This document shows positions 1 through 7,978 of a stretch of 64,000 nucleotides of DNA, one piece after another (the first letter of the stretch is position 1; each line of letters opens with the position of its first letter). The translations under genes and the position numbers were made by a program. Source of the stretch: Candidatus Sumerlaeota bacterium (GTDB lineage: Bacteria > Sumerlaeota > Sumerlaeia > JAFGJS01); assembly GCA_016928995.1 (NCBI GenBank), contig JAFGJS010000076.1, forward strand, positions 1 to 64,000. The letters run 5' to 3'. The notes beneath the pieces are model-generated. The model was not told the DNA's origin. It did no database searches and saw only the letters and a list, made by a program, of their open reading frames with translations.

Positions 1-85
1 GTCTCGCCGGCATGAATAAAATCAATGCTTTGCATTTCACAAAATGCCAGCGGGACGCTGGCGCTACCCTTTTTCAACGGGCTGC

Positions 86-246
86 TAGACTGATCCGCAT
101 TTTTATCGCAGTTTTCAATCTGTACCGCGACCGTCAGGGAGCGGCCCGTAATGCATTGCCACAACGCCGTCAGGGCCGCTCCTTCACAGTCGCGGTACGG
201 ATTGTGATGCCTTTCAAATAGTCGATTTGAAATGCGGTATAGTCTA
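86..246. repeat. Palindromic MITE-like element, copy 1
   Basis: The ends form an imperfect inverted repeat, TAGACTGATCCGCAT at 86-100 against ATGCGGTATAGTCTA at 232-246. The core carries a second inverted repeat, GTACCGCGACCGTC with GGAGCGGCCC facing GGGCCGCTCC and GTCGCGGTAC. The whole unit could fold into one long hairpin. Related copies lie at 23192-23354, 37774-37926 and 58940-59099, with a half copy at 7868-7966. It encodes no transposase, so it would be a non-autonomous or REP-type element. Confidence 0.8.
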
Positions 247-272
247 AGCGTCGAGCGTCTTGATCACAAATC

Positions 273-309
273 CAGGCAATCTTGTTGATCCTGTCAAAAA
301 AAACGCATG
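273..309 (+). repeat. Short dispersed repeat (TTGATCCTGTCAAAAAA type), copy 1
   Basis: The stretch contains TTGTTGATCCTGTCAAAAAA. The same word recurs at 2165-2194, and in inverted orientation at 2026-2060. It is intergenic in each case. No function is visible. Confidence 0.6.
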
Positions 310-330
310 CCATCAGCGGAAAGCTAATTG

Positions 331-1302
331 TTATTCGGCGTTGGACGTGTCTTTAGCTTTACGCAGGAAGGCGCGGATTTCGGCGAAGACGACAGGGAGG
401 CCGATGAGCGCGAGAAGCCAGTAGGCGATGGCGGAGTATCCCAATGCGATCAGGGTGGATTCTTCGCGCGGGGCGTGCGAGGCAAGCAGCGCGACAAAGG
501 CGGCGTCGCGCGTGCCGTATCCGCTGATCGTGGCGGGCATCAGTCCGGCGAGCACGGCGAGAGGGAAAATGCTCAGGGCGAGCTGCGGCGAAAGGGGCTG
601 CCCGAATCCGTGCGCCAGGCAGAAGACGATCACGCCGCACATGGTCCAGATTCCAAGGCTGCAGGCGAAGGTCTGCGCCACGGCGAGCGGCCGGGCGATC
701 CAGCGCCGATTCACGCGGCGGAAGTCTTGCGCGGCGCCGTGCAGCTTGGGGGAAAACTCCAGCCAGCCGTGCGGCGCCCAGGCGATCAGCGCGAACAGGG
801 CGCCGACGCCGCCGAGCAGAAGCAGTCCGGCGACGAGTCCCCAGATCACTCCGCCTAAAGCCCAGCCGCAAAGCCCCAGCAGACCGAGGACGATGAAATC
901 AACCATGCGTTCGAGCACGACCGTGCCCAGGCCGCGGATCAGGCCTGATTGTTTGCGCAGGTATGCGGCCTTGGCCAGGTCTCCGGCCTTGGAGGGGAGA
1001 AAGGAATTCAGCACGCTGGCCATAAGGACGGCGCGGAGCGTGACGCTGAAGGGGAGCTGCGACAGGTCGTCCTCTTGCGCGCGCAGCACGCCGCGCCAGC
1101 GTCCGGTCATTAAGGGGGGTGCGATCAGGATGCATAGGGCGGCGGCAATCAGCCAGGCGGGATTCGCTGTACGGATAGCCTGCGCCACGCTGGGCCAGTC
1201 CATCCTCGCAAGCAGGAACGCGATCAATCCCGCAGAGACCAGGATGCTGATCGCGGCGAAGATACGTTTACGGCTGTTGTGGTTGATACGGTCGTCCGCC
1301 AT
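331..1302 (-). CDS. Lysylphosphatidylglycerol synthase transmembrane-domain (UPF0104) protein
   Basis: A polytopic inner-membrane protein of 323 residues, with about eight hydrophobic segments spread along its length. The pattern LNSFLPSKAGDLAKAAYLRKQ, followed by a conserved VLERMVDF segment, is typical of the lysylphosphatidylglycerol synthase TM-domain / AglD-like family. These proteins usually act as lipid or glycolipid flippases. The catalytic aminoacyl-transferase domain of MprF is absent, so lysyl-lipid synthesis is not implied. The ATG at 1302 is preferred; a GTG four codons upstream is possible. No nearby gene indicates the substrate. The family is fairly clear, but the substrate is unknown. 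Confidence 0.8.
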   Translation of the reverse strand: MADDRINHNSRKRIFAAISILVSAGLIAFLLARMDWPSVAQAIRTANPAWLIAAALCILIAPPLMTGRWRGVLRAQEDDLSQLPFSVTLRAVLMASVLNSFLPSKAGDLAKAAYLRKQSGLIRGLGTVVLERMVDFIVLGLLGLCGWALGGVIWGLVAGLLLLGGVGALFALIAWAPHGWLEFSPKLHGAAQDFRRVNRRWIARPLAVAQTFACSLGIWTMCGVIVFCLAHGFGQPLSPQLALSIFPLAVLAGLMPATISGYGTRDAAFVALLASHAPREESTLIALGYSAIAYWLLALIGLPVVFAEIRAFLRKAKDTSNAE

Positions 1303-1711
1303 GAAGCACGTCACGGTTTCCCGGCGCCTGAAGCGCCGTTGATCATGCTCAGAAATTTCCCATGCTTGTTCGTCAAGAGCAAGCGCAACTTCATTTCCCG
1401 GCGGAAAATATTTTTAGAAATGCTTATGTTGATTAAAGATTAGGATAAGATTGGCTTCACGCTGTAAAAGCAGGCACAACTCCTTTGATCCCAGTCTTTT
1501 TGCTAGCGCCAATGTGTTCACAGGAGTTGTTTTTTCTTGATTTTTCCACATAATGTGAATAAAATTATGAACGATTTATTGAAGAAGCGGGGGAAAATTT
1601 GGTTTTTCAACTTGCGATTCCTGGCGGATGTTAATAGAGCGTGGTTTGCTTTTTATCGTCTGCCTGGATGCAAGTTCCGCTCGATCATCCGGTGAAAGAG
1701 AGACGCGTCCG
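1303..1711. other. AT-rich intergenic region
   Basis: There is no coding region with convincing signals. The stretch is clearly more AT-rich than its surroundings. It holds one terminator-like inverted repeat (1476-1530), described separately. I see no tRNA or other named RNA. Confidence 0.5.
1476..1537 (+). terminator. Orphan terminator-like hairpin
   Basis: ACAACTCCT at 1476-1484 pairs with AGGAGTTGT at 1522-1530 and is followed directly by a run of T. The loop is long (37 nt). No plus-strand gene precedes it, so it may end a small RNA. Alternatively it may be a chance dyad. Confidence 0.35.
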
Positions 1712-1903
1712 ATGACTTTTGCGAATGCGACTCAGCTGCAAGAGCACTTCAATCAATTGTGCGGCGGCGTCGCGAACCGGCTCAGCCGGCGCGACATTGA
1801 AGATGTGATGGAAGAAAACGGAATCCGGCTTCAGGATGTCGACGAAAAGCATCAGATCTGGGATTTGCTATACGCGGCTTGCCTGCGCACCGGCGTGGAT
1901 TGA
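1712..1903 (+). CDS. Small hypothetical protein
   Basis: A 63-residue acidic protein that I do not recognise. It is rich in helix-forming residues and has no signal peptide or membrane segment. The segment NRLSRRDIEDVMEENGIRLQ could form a short helix-turn-helix-like unit, but this is weak. The ATG at 1712 is chosen because it has a GAGAG purine stretch upstream and because the 28 residues before it look like untranslated sequence. It stands alone between two intergenic regions of repeat-rich DNA. Its coding status is plausible but unproven. Confidence 0.45.
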   Translation: MTFANATQLQEHFNQLCGGVANRLSRRDIEDVMEENGIRLQDVDEKHQIWDLLYAACLRTGVD

Positions 1904-2025
1904 TCACGCGCCGAAGGAAATATAATGTCATCGGGTTTTCGCTTGCGAATGAGGCGGAGGTGTGATTGGATTGCCAGCTAATGTTTATTGAAAGGTTGAT
2001 TCCGCGCGCGCCGCGAGGCAATAAA

Positions 2026-2194
2026 TTGACAGGATGAACAGGATCAATAGGATTTTAACGCCGGCCGTTCGCAATGATCATAAGCGGCGTATTCTGTGTA
2101 TATTGTCGTTTCGATGATGTTTCGACATTTTGATCATAGGAAACGGACTCTCGTTTTTATCCCGTCAATCCTGTTGATCCTGTCAAAAAAAAAG
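2026..2194. repeat. Inverted pair of the CCTGTTGATCCTGTC repeat
   Basis: GACAGGATGAACAGGATCAA at 2028-2047 faces CCTGTTGATCCTGTCAAAAA near 2170-2189. The two arms enclose about 105 bp that has its own short dyads (TGATCATA). No open reading frame is supported inside. A third copy is at 273-309. Confidence 0.6.
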
Positions 2195-2245
2195 TATGCG
2201 CGTAACATCAAGTGATAATTGTAGTTACACGGTGGATCAAATCTG

Positions 2246-2279
2246 TTCTTTGTGCCGTCGTGTCTTTGTGGTTATTTTT
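2246..2279. repeat. Short CTTTGTG-type repeat
   Basis: The segment contains TTCTTTGTGCC and GTGTCTTTGTGGTTA. The complementary form CGCAAAGACGCAAAGG appears at 36508-36530, and related CACAGAG words occur at 37730-37763. These look like a degenerate dispersed repeat of unknown role. Confidence 0.4.
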
Positions 2280-2327
2280 CGAGGCGTCTTGATGAGGGCG
2301 CGGCTTGGATGAAAAGGACCGCCGGAT

Positions 2328-2642
2328 ATGCCGTATGTTGTGACCGGCCGTTGCGACAAATGCAAGTATACAGACTGTGTTGAGGTCTGTCCGGTGGACG
2401 CGTTTCACGAAGGCCCCGATCAGCTCTACATTAATCCGGATGTCTGCATTGATTGCAATGCATGCGTTGCGGAATGCCCTGTGGAGGCGATCTTCGAGGA
2501 ATCGGATGTTCCGGAGCGCTACAGGGAATATATCGAAATCAACGCCGAGCGGTCGGCGGATTTGCCGGAAATAACGGAAAAGAAGAACCCTTTGCCTACG
2601 GCGCGGACGCTTGAGGAGATCCTCAAGGAAGAAGAGGGCTAG
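2328..2642 (+). CDS. fdxA: 7Fe-8S ferredoxin (FdxA type)
   Basis: A cytoplasmic electron carrier of 104 residues. Cysteines lie at 9, 12, 17, 21, 40, 43, 46 and 50. This matches the spacing of Azotobacter-type ferredoxin I, in which 9, 17 and 50 would hold a 3Fe-4S cluster and 21, 40, 43 and 46 a 4Fe-4S cluster. The cysteine that follows the CPVD motif in Azotobacter is an alanine here. The family's usual C-terminal extension is present and acidic. The ATG at 2328 is followed at once by the conserved [16 protein letters not shown] start. The gene stands alone, so its redox partner cannot be read from context. Confidence 0.93.
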   Translation: MPYVVTGRCDKCKYTDCVEVCPVDAFHEGPDQLYINPDVCIDCNACVAECPVEAIFEESDVPERYREYIEINAERSADLPEITEKKNPLPTARTLEEILKEEEG

Positions 2643-3023
2643 CGCCGGTCAGGCGGAAAAAAAGCAAGACTCCTCGGCGCGTATGGCGCAAGGGAAAGGT
2701 CTGCTTCGACATTAAACAGGTTTGGGAAGCGGGAGCGCAGCCGGACGGCATGGCGTGCGAAGCATCGCGGAGCGTGCCGAAGCCGCGCGGGAGCCGTTGT
2801 GTGCCGATGCCGCGAGGTTCGAGTTGTTTGACCCGGCGCGCGGCGTAGGATGATTGAGTTGCGATTTCCAACGGCTTCACGCGGTGCGGGCGCGTTGACC
2901 GTCCGTAACGGCGCGTGGGAATTTTGCGGCGGCGATGGCTGACGCGCGCGGCATGTGGTTTTTCGCGCTGGCGCGCGCTCGACTTCGCCGCGGCTCTCCT
3001 GGCTTCCCCCCGAAGGGACATGC
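2643..3023. other. GC-rich leader before the RNase E/G gene
   Basis: There is no convincing gene in this stretch. RNase E genes often have long autoregulatory 5' leaders, so it may be an untranslated leader, but I see no recognised motif. RNase P, tmRNA and SRP RNA signatures are absent. Confidence 0.4.
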
Positions 3024-5747
3024 ATGAAAAAAACATTGATCAACGTCGAGCGGCACGAGGTGCGCATTGGCATCCTCGAAGACGGCGAATTGCGTCAGCT
3101 CTTTGTTGAAGACCCCGAAAGACGCACGTTAGTGGGCAATATCTACAAAGGCCGGGTGAATGACGTGCGCCCCGGCATCCAAGCTGTGTTTGTCGATCTT
3201 GGATTTTCGAAGAACGCCTTTCTGCATTTTGACGATGTGCGGATCGAGGCGGTGAACCAATGCCTTCCGCGCAAGGACAAGCTCACGGAGAAAAAGATCG
3301 AGGAAAAGCTGGCGGCGAAAAACAAAAACGCCCCAAGCGCCAAGAGCGCCAAGGGCCGTCAGCGCCGCAGCCGCGGCAGTTCAAAGTTCCTCAGCCCCGC
3401 TGATTATCTGAAGAAAGACATGCACGTCATCGTGCAGGTGATCAAGGATCCGATCAGCACGAAGGGTCCGCGCGTGACGTGCAACATCTCGCTGCCGGGG
3501 CGATATCTAGTTTATCTGCCATATTCCACGGAGAACGGCGGCGGCGTTTCGCGCAAGATCGAAAACTACAAGGAGCGGCGCCGGCTGAAGCAAATCCTCA
3601 ACGATATTTCGTCGGATCAGGAGGGTTTCATCATCCGCACGTCCGGCATTGATCGTTCGCAGGATGAGATCAGCGGCGACGTGACGCAGCTCAAGAAAGC
3701 CTGGACCAACATCAAGCGGAAGTGCTCGCGGGCCAAGGACGAGGGTCTGCTGTTCAACGATCAGGAGATGATCTCGCGCGTCGTGCGGGACATCCTGCAG
3801 CCGGACATGGACGAGATCTGGATCGATGACAAGGCGACGCTGAAGGAAGTGGAGCAGCAGGTCAAGCTGATGATCCCTGAGCTTGCGAAGCGGGTGAAGC
3901 TTTATGAAAGCGAAATCGGCTTGTTTGATTATCACGACGCTGAGCGTCAGATCGTGCTGGCGCTGAAGCGCAAGGTCTGGCTGCCCAGCGGCGGCACGTT
4001 GATTTTCGATGAGAATGAAGCGATGACGGTGATCGACGTCAACACCGGGAAATATACGGGAAAGGGGAACGCGGACAAGACGATCCTGAAAACGAACCTG
4101 GAGGCGGCCGAGGAGATCGCGCACCAATTGCGGCTGCGCGACATCGGGGGGCTGGTGGTTTGCGATTTTATCGACATGGAGTCGAACCGGGATCGCAAGC
4201 GGCTGGTGGAGCGGTTGACGGAATGCATGAAGAGCGATCGCGCCAAACACATGATTCTTTCGGTGAATGAATTCGGGCTTGTGGCGATGACGCGCAAGCG
4301 CGCGCGCGAATCGCTGCAGAAATTGTATCACCGCGAGTGCCAGGTGTGCGGCGGGTCGGGGCTTGTGCTGAAATGGGGGAAGATCTGGCGCGCGATTCAG
4401 CGTGAGGCGGCGTTGTTGTTTTCTCAGGGGAAGGGTCCGTTCAGCCTGCGGCTGAATTCGCGGCTGAAGGCTTATGCCGAGGAGCGCCAGGCCGAAATGC
4501 TGGATGTGTGGAAGAAAAAGCAGCGGGTGGAGCTGCAGATTCTCGTGCTGGATTCCTTGCTGGATGATGAGTTCGAGATTGAATATTCCACGAGCGGCAA
4601 GGGCGCGAAGGGTCGCGAGGAAACGGCGAAGATTCTGCGCTTCAAGGCCTGGGACGCCGGCGATCATCGCATTTTCCGTCCGCATGTGGAGCGCGCCCGG
4701 CAGCTGGCGCCGTATACGGCTTCGAAGGAAGATTCGCATCGAAAGTATCCGGAAGAGCCGCCGGAGCAGCAGCTCAAGCATCCGGAAGAAATCGGCGAGC
4801 ATCGGGAACTGGAGGACGAGCGCTGGGAACTGGCCGAGGAGCATCTGCAGTGGAAGGAGGCCTTGGGCGCGCCTGCCGCTCCGGAACAACAACCAGCGGC
4901 GCCCGATGCGGCGCCTGCGGCGGAAGCAGCAGGAGAAGCGAAACCGGAAGTTCAGGAGCCGCCTGCAAGCAAACGCCGCAGGCGAAAACGCCGGTCCCGC
5001 AGCGCTCGCGAAAAGCAGGCGCCGGCCGCGGCTGAACCGGCCGTTGAAACGCAGGCGCCAATCGCAACAGAAGAGCCGCCAACCGAGCTTTCGCCCGAGC
5101 TTTCATCGGAGCCGCCTCTGCAGGAAGCGCAGGATGAGCCGCTTGTTGCGGCGCCGGGCGAGGAAGCTCCGTCCGTTGAAGAGCGACCGTTAACACCGGA
5201 AGAGAAGAAAAAACGGCGTCGCGGCCGTCGCGGCGGACGCCGGGTACGGTTGGCGCGCGAGCGTCGTGAACAAGCGGAGCGGGCTTCGCAGCAAACTGCT
5301 GTAAATAAGGAACAGACGCCGCCCGCCGCAGCGCCGGCGCCGGAGGACAAAAAACCGGGTCAACCTCAGCCTGTGATCGCGGCGCCGGAGGAAAAGCCTG
5401 CCCGGCAGGAAAAAAAATCAGTGGAAGAAAAATCGCCTAAGGAGCAGCCGTCCCAGCGCCGCCGGGTGAAGCGCCGCCGGGTCGAGCGCAAAGCGCCAGA
5501 GGCGCCCAAGACTCAAGCCGCCGCGCCGGAACATGAGCCGCCGAAAGAGGCTTCGCCCGAAGAGGCGCCTGCGCAGAATAAGACGGCAAAGCAGGCTGCG
5601 AAGAAGAGCGTCAAGAAGTCCGCGAAAAAGAAAACGGCGAAAAAGACCTATAAGAAAAAAACGGCGCCTAAGAAAACCGGCGTGAAGAATAAGCCGGCCG
5701 CGAAAAAGAAAACGGCGGCCCCAAAAACCACAAAGAAGTCCGCTTGA
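3024..5747 (+). CDS. rng: Ribonuclease E/G family endoribonuclease
   Basis: Single-strand endoribonuclease for mRNA turnover and rRNA processing, 907 residues long. An S1-type RNA-binding region (about 35-160) is split by a basic insert (about 81-126). The catalytic domain follows, with VIDVNTGKYTGKG near 337 and VVCDFIDM near 385 supplying the metal-binding aspartates. The zinc-link CQVC is at 439-442. After about residue 560 comes a long low-complexity tail rich in Ala, Pro, Glu and Lys with Arg-rich blocks. It ends in a very lysine-rich segment that could bind RNA or partner proteins, as the RNase E scaffold does. The ATG at 3024 follows GAAGGGA; an upstream in-frame start lacks such a site. 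The DUF445 gene lies 22 bp downstream and is probably co-transcribed. Confidence 0.9.
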   Translation: MKKTLINVERHEVRIGILEDGELRQLFVEDPERRTLVGNIYKGRVNDVRPGIQAVFVDLGFSKNAFLHFDDVRIEAVNQCLPRKDKLTEKKIEEKLAAKNKNAPSAKSAKGRQRRSRGSSKFLSPADYLKKDMHVIVQVIKDPISTKGPRVTCNISLPGRYLVYLPYSTENGGGVSRKIENYKERRRLKQILNDISSDQEGFIIRTSGIDRSQDEISGDVTQLKKAWTNIKRKCSRAKDEGLLFNDQEMISRVVRDILQPDMDEIWIDDKATLKEVEQQVKLMIPELAKRVKLYESEIGLFDYHDAERQIVLALKRKVWLPSGGTLIFDENEAMTVIDVNTGKYTGKGNADKTILKTNLEAAEEIAHQLRLRDIGGLVVCDFIDMESNRDRKRLVERLTECMKSDRAKHMILSVNEFGLVAMTRKRARESLQKLYHRECQVCGGSGLVLKWGKIWRAIQREAALLFSQGKGPFSLRLNSRLKAYAEERQAEMLDVWKKKQRVELQILVLDSLLDDEFEIEYSTSGKGAKGREETAKILRFKAWDAGDHRIFRPHVERARQLAPYTASKEDSHRKYPEEPPEQQLKHPEEIGEHRELEDERWELAEEHLQWKEALGAPAAPEQQPAAPDAAPAAEAAGEAKPEVQEPPASKRRRRKRRSRSAREKQAPAAAEPAVETQAPIATEEPPTELSPELSSEPPLQEAQDEPLVAAPGEEAPSVEERPLTPEEKKKRRRGRRGGRRVRLARERREQAERASQQTAVNKEQTPPAAAPAPEDKKPGQPQPVIAAPEEKPARQEKKSVEEKSPKEQPSQRRRVKRRRVERKAPEAPKTQAAAPEHEPPKEASPEEAPAQNKTAKQAAKKSVKKSAKKKTAKKTYKKKTAPKKTGVKNKPAAKKKTAAPKTTKKSA

Positions 5748-5769
5748 TCGGGCTTTCCGGAATGCATGA

Positions 5770-6384
5770 ATGGATCCGTCGCTCGCCGCCAAGTTGATCG
5801 CTGTGCCGTTGATCGGGGGGGCGACGGGGTATTTGACGAATTATATCGCGGTGCGGATGCTGTTCCGACCGCGGCGCGAGCGGCGTTTGCTGGGATTCGT
5901 GCGTTTACAGGGATTGGTTCCGCGGCGCCGCGACGACATTGCCGAGCGGATCGGCGAGACGGTCGAGGCGCATCTGTTGTCGCACGAGGACATCAAACGG
6001 GCGCTGGATGATCCGGAGGCGCAGTCGAGCGTTGAACGGATGCTGCATGAGCGCTTGAATCAGATGCTGGATGAGAAAATCGCGCGGATGAATCCGATGT
6101 TCGCCATGATCATGAAGGGCGATGTGCGTCAGCGGATTCATAAAACGTTGATGGAAGAGCTGTTGCGCGCGTTGCCGGCGATCACGGAAAACATGATGGA
6201 TTCGTTGGAAGAGCGGCTTGATTTTCGCGCGATCGTGGTGGAGAAAATCCGCGATTTCGATCTGGACCGTTTCGAGGAAATCATCCTGCGGATCGCGTCG
6301 CGGGAATTACGCGCGATAGAGGTTCTCGGCGGCGCGCTGGGTTTCGGGATCGGTTTGTTGACGGATCTGCTGTTTCTTTTCTAA
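5770..6384 (+). CDS. DUF445 family membrane-associated protein
   Basis: A 204-residue protein. The N-terminal hydrophobic segment LIAVPLIGGATGYLTNYIAVRMLF is the family hallmark (GxxTNxxAxxMLF). A long charged helical region follows (about 50-175), and a C-terminal membrane segment ends LGGALGFGIGLLTDLLFLF. The layout suggests two membrane anchors with a helical body between them. The molecular role of DUF445 is unsettled. The gene starts 22 bp after the RNase E/G stop, which suggests a shared transcript. Confidence 0.8.
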   Translation: MDPSLAAKLIAVPLIGGATGYLTNYIAVRMLFRPRRERRLLGFVRLQGLVPRRRDDIAERIGETVEAHLLSHEDIKRALDDPEAQSSVERMLHERLNQMLDEKIARMNPMFAMIMKGDVRQRIHKTLMEELLRALPAITENMMDSLEERLDFRAIVVEKIRDFDLDRFEEIILRIASRELRAIEVLGGALGFGIGLLTDLLFLF

Positions 6385-6469
6385 GGTGTGCGGATTCGCT
6401 TCGTAAAGAAATTGACTTCGGCTTTCCCTCGTTTTATGTTCGGATTTCAATCTTGTTTGCGAGGTGATT

Positions 6470-7717
6470 ATGGCGCGCATCATGCCTTTTCATGGGTACT
6501 TGCCCCAGCCGTCGTTGGCGGACGCGATCGCCAGCGTGCCGTACGACACGGTCACGGTGGACGAGGCGCGGTCGCTGGCGGCAGGCAACGAGCTTTCTTT
6601 CCTGCATGTCGTGAAGCCGGAGATCGACTTCCCCAATGATTCAAGCGTGACGCCGGAGCTGATCTCTCGCCGCGCGTCGGATAACTTAAAGCGGCTGATC
6701 GGATCGGGCATGCTTGTGCAGCGGCTCAAACCGTGCTTCTTCATTTATCAGCAGGTGATGGGCGAGCATGTGCAGTATGGCCTGGCGGCGGGGGCGTCGA
6801 CGGCGGAATATCGCGACGGCAAGATCAAGCGTCACGAGCTGACGCTGCGCGCCAAGGAAGACATGATCATGCGTCATATGTCGGCGATGTGCAGCGACGC
6901 CGGTCCGGTGTTGCTGATTTATCCGCAAAGCGACGCGATCGACGCGCTGGTGAAGGAGCAGATCGCGCATGACCCTGAGTTGGATTTCACTTCGAAAGAT
7001 AAAGTACGTCACACGGTGTGGCAGATCGACGACGCCGGCGCGGTGCGGAGACTGATGGAGCTGTTCGAGGCGATTCCCGCGCTCTATATCGCGGACGGGC
7101 ATCATCGCGCTTCCGCGGCGTCGCGTATCGCGGAAAAACGGATCGCGGAAAGCACCACGCACGTGGGCGATGAGGATTATAATTTTTTCCTCGCGGTGAT
7201 GATTCCTGACAATCAGCTGCGGATTCTGGACTATAACCGGGCGGTGAAGGACTTGAACGGCCTGGCGCCGGATGAGTTCCTCGGCAAGCTGGAGGAACAT
7301 TTCACCATTGCGGTTTTGGGCGCTAAGGATTGCGAGGCGGCGCGTCCGCGCGGCAAGGGCGAGTTCGCCTTGCTGCTCGACGGAGTATGGCGCCGGTTGA
7401 CGATCAAGCCGGAGCGCGTGCCGGATCATCCGGTGGATTCGCTGGATTGCGCCTTGCTGCAGAAACTTGTGCTGTCGCCGATTTTAGGGATCGAGAATCC
7501 GCGCGAGGATCCGCGAGTCGATTTCATCGGCGGCATTCGCGGCTTGAAGGAGCTTGTGCGGCGTTGCGAGAAGGATTGCCGGGCGGCGTTCGCGCTTTAT
7601 CCCACGACGCCTCAGCAACTGTTCCAGGTCGCGGACGCGGGAGAACTGATGCCGCCGAAATCGACATGGTTCGAGCCCAAGCAGCGCTCCGGGCTGATCG
7701 TGCGCACCTTTCATTAA
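6470..7717 (+). CDS. DUF1015 family protein (SerK/SbnI-like)
   Basis: A cytoplasmic protein of 415 residues, full length for DUF1015. Hallmarks are the N-terminal VPYDTVTVDEAR, HVVKPEIDF, and the central IADGHHRASAA motif. Some members phosphorylate free serine (archaeal SerK, staphylococcal SbnI), so an ATP- or ADP-dependent serine kinase role is possible. Sequence alone does not prove this. The ATG at 6470 follows GAGGTG with good spacing; a GTG two codons upstream is less likely. A strong terminator at 7751-7781 closes the unit. Confidence 0.85.
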   Translation: MARIMPFHGYLPQPSLADAIASVPYDTVTVDEARSLAAGNELSFLHVVKPEIDFPNDSSVTPELISRRASDNLKRLIGSGMLVQRLKPCFFIYQQVMGEHVQYGLAAGASTAEYRDGKIKRHELTLRAKEDMIMRHMSAMCSDAGPVLLIYPQSDAIDALVKEQIAHDPELDFTSKDKVRHTVWQIDDAGAVRRLMELFEAIPALYIADGHHRASAASRIAEKRIAESTTHVGDEDYNFFLAVMIPDNQLRILDYNRAVKDLNGLAPDEFLGKLEEHFTIAVLGAKDCEAARPRGKGEFALLLDGVWRRLTIKPERVPDHPVDSLDCALLQKLVLSPILGIENPREDPRVDFIGGIRGLKELVRRCEKDCRAAFALYPTTPQQLFQVADAGELMPPKSTWFEPKQRSGLIVRTFH

Positions 7718-7750
7718 GCGCGGGCGCGAGGTTTGACGCTGCTATTCATG

Positions 7751-7790
7751 ATCTGGCGCAGTCAAAACGGCTGCGCCAGATTTCGTTTTG
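7751..7790 (+). terminator. Rho-independent terminator
   Basis: ATCTGGCGCAG at 7751-7761 pairs perfectly with CTGCGCCAGAT at 7771-7781 across a 9-nt loop. TTCGTTTTG follows. It lies 33 bp after the DUF1015 stop codon. Confidence 0.85.
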
Positions 7791-7795
7791 TCCGA

Positions 7796-7873
7796 ATGGG
7801 AAGAGTACACATCCGAGGGCGGCTGTGCCACATTCATAAGGACGCGGATAGGACTTTTGAGAACCGCTCGATA
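7796..7873. repeat. Second dispersed repeat family, copy A
   Basis: About 78 bp resemble 42444-42521, sharing ACACATCCGAGGGCGGCTG and a following CCACATT block. Most differences are single substitutions. It abuts the half copy of the palindromic element at 7868-7966, giving a composite. Confidence 0.6.
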
Positions 7874-7966
7874 CATTGCCGCAATGCCGTCTGGGCCGCT
7901 CCTTGACGGTCGCGGTACTGATTGGGATGCCTTTCGAATGCAATGTGAAGTTAACGGATCAGTCTA
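7868..7966. repeat. Palindromic MITE-like element, right half only
   Basis: This matches the right arm of the element (CATTGCCGCAATGCCGTC, GGGCCGCTCC, GGTCGCGGTACTGATTG, and the end ACGGATCAGTCTA). The left arm is missing and is replaced by the second repeat family. It appears to be a truncated or chimeric copy. Confidence 0.7.
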
Positions 7967-7978
7967 ATAAGATGAACA

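Larger units (their letters stand above)
1904..2327. other. Repeat-bearing intergenic region
   Basis: It contains two inverted copies of the TTGATCCTGTC repeat (2026-2060 and 2165-2194) and a copy of a tandem CTTTGTG-type repeat (2246-2279). No supported gene is present before the ferredoxin. Confidence 0.6.

Noticed and set aside
12-221. Short frame at the window start
   Set aside because: It runs through the palindromic repeat element and has no family features.
86-246. CRISPR-like repeat possibility
   Set aside because: The copies are far apart, one per locus, with no regular spacers and no cas genes in the window.
2643-3023. RNase P RNA, SRP RNA or tmRNA in the GC-rich gap
   Set aside because: None of the conserved words of these RNAs could be found.
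3507-4892. Long antisense frame opposite the RNase E/G gene
   Set aside because: It is a by-product of GC-rich codon usage on the true strand. The sense frame has clear catalytic motifs.
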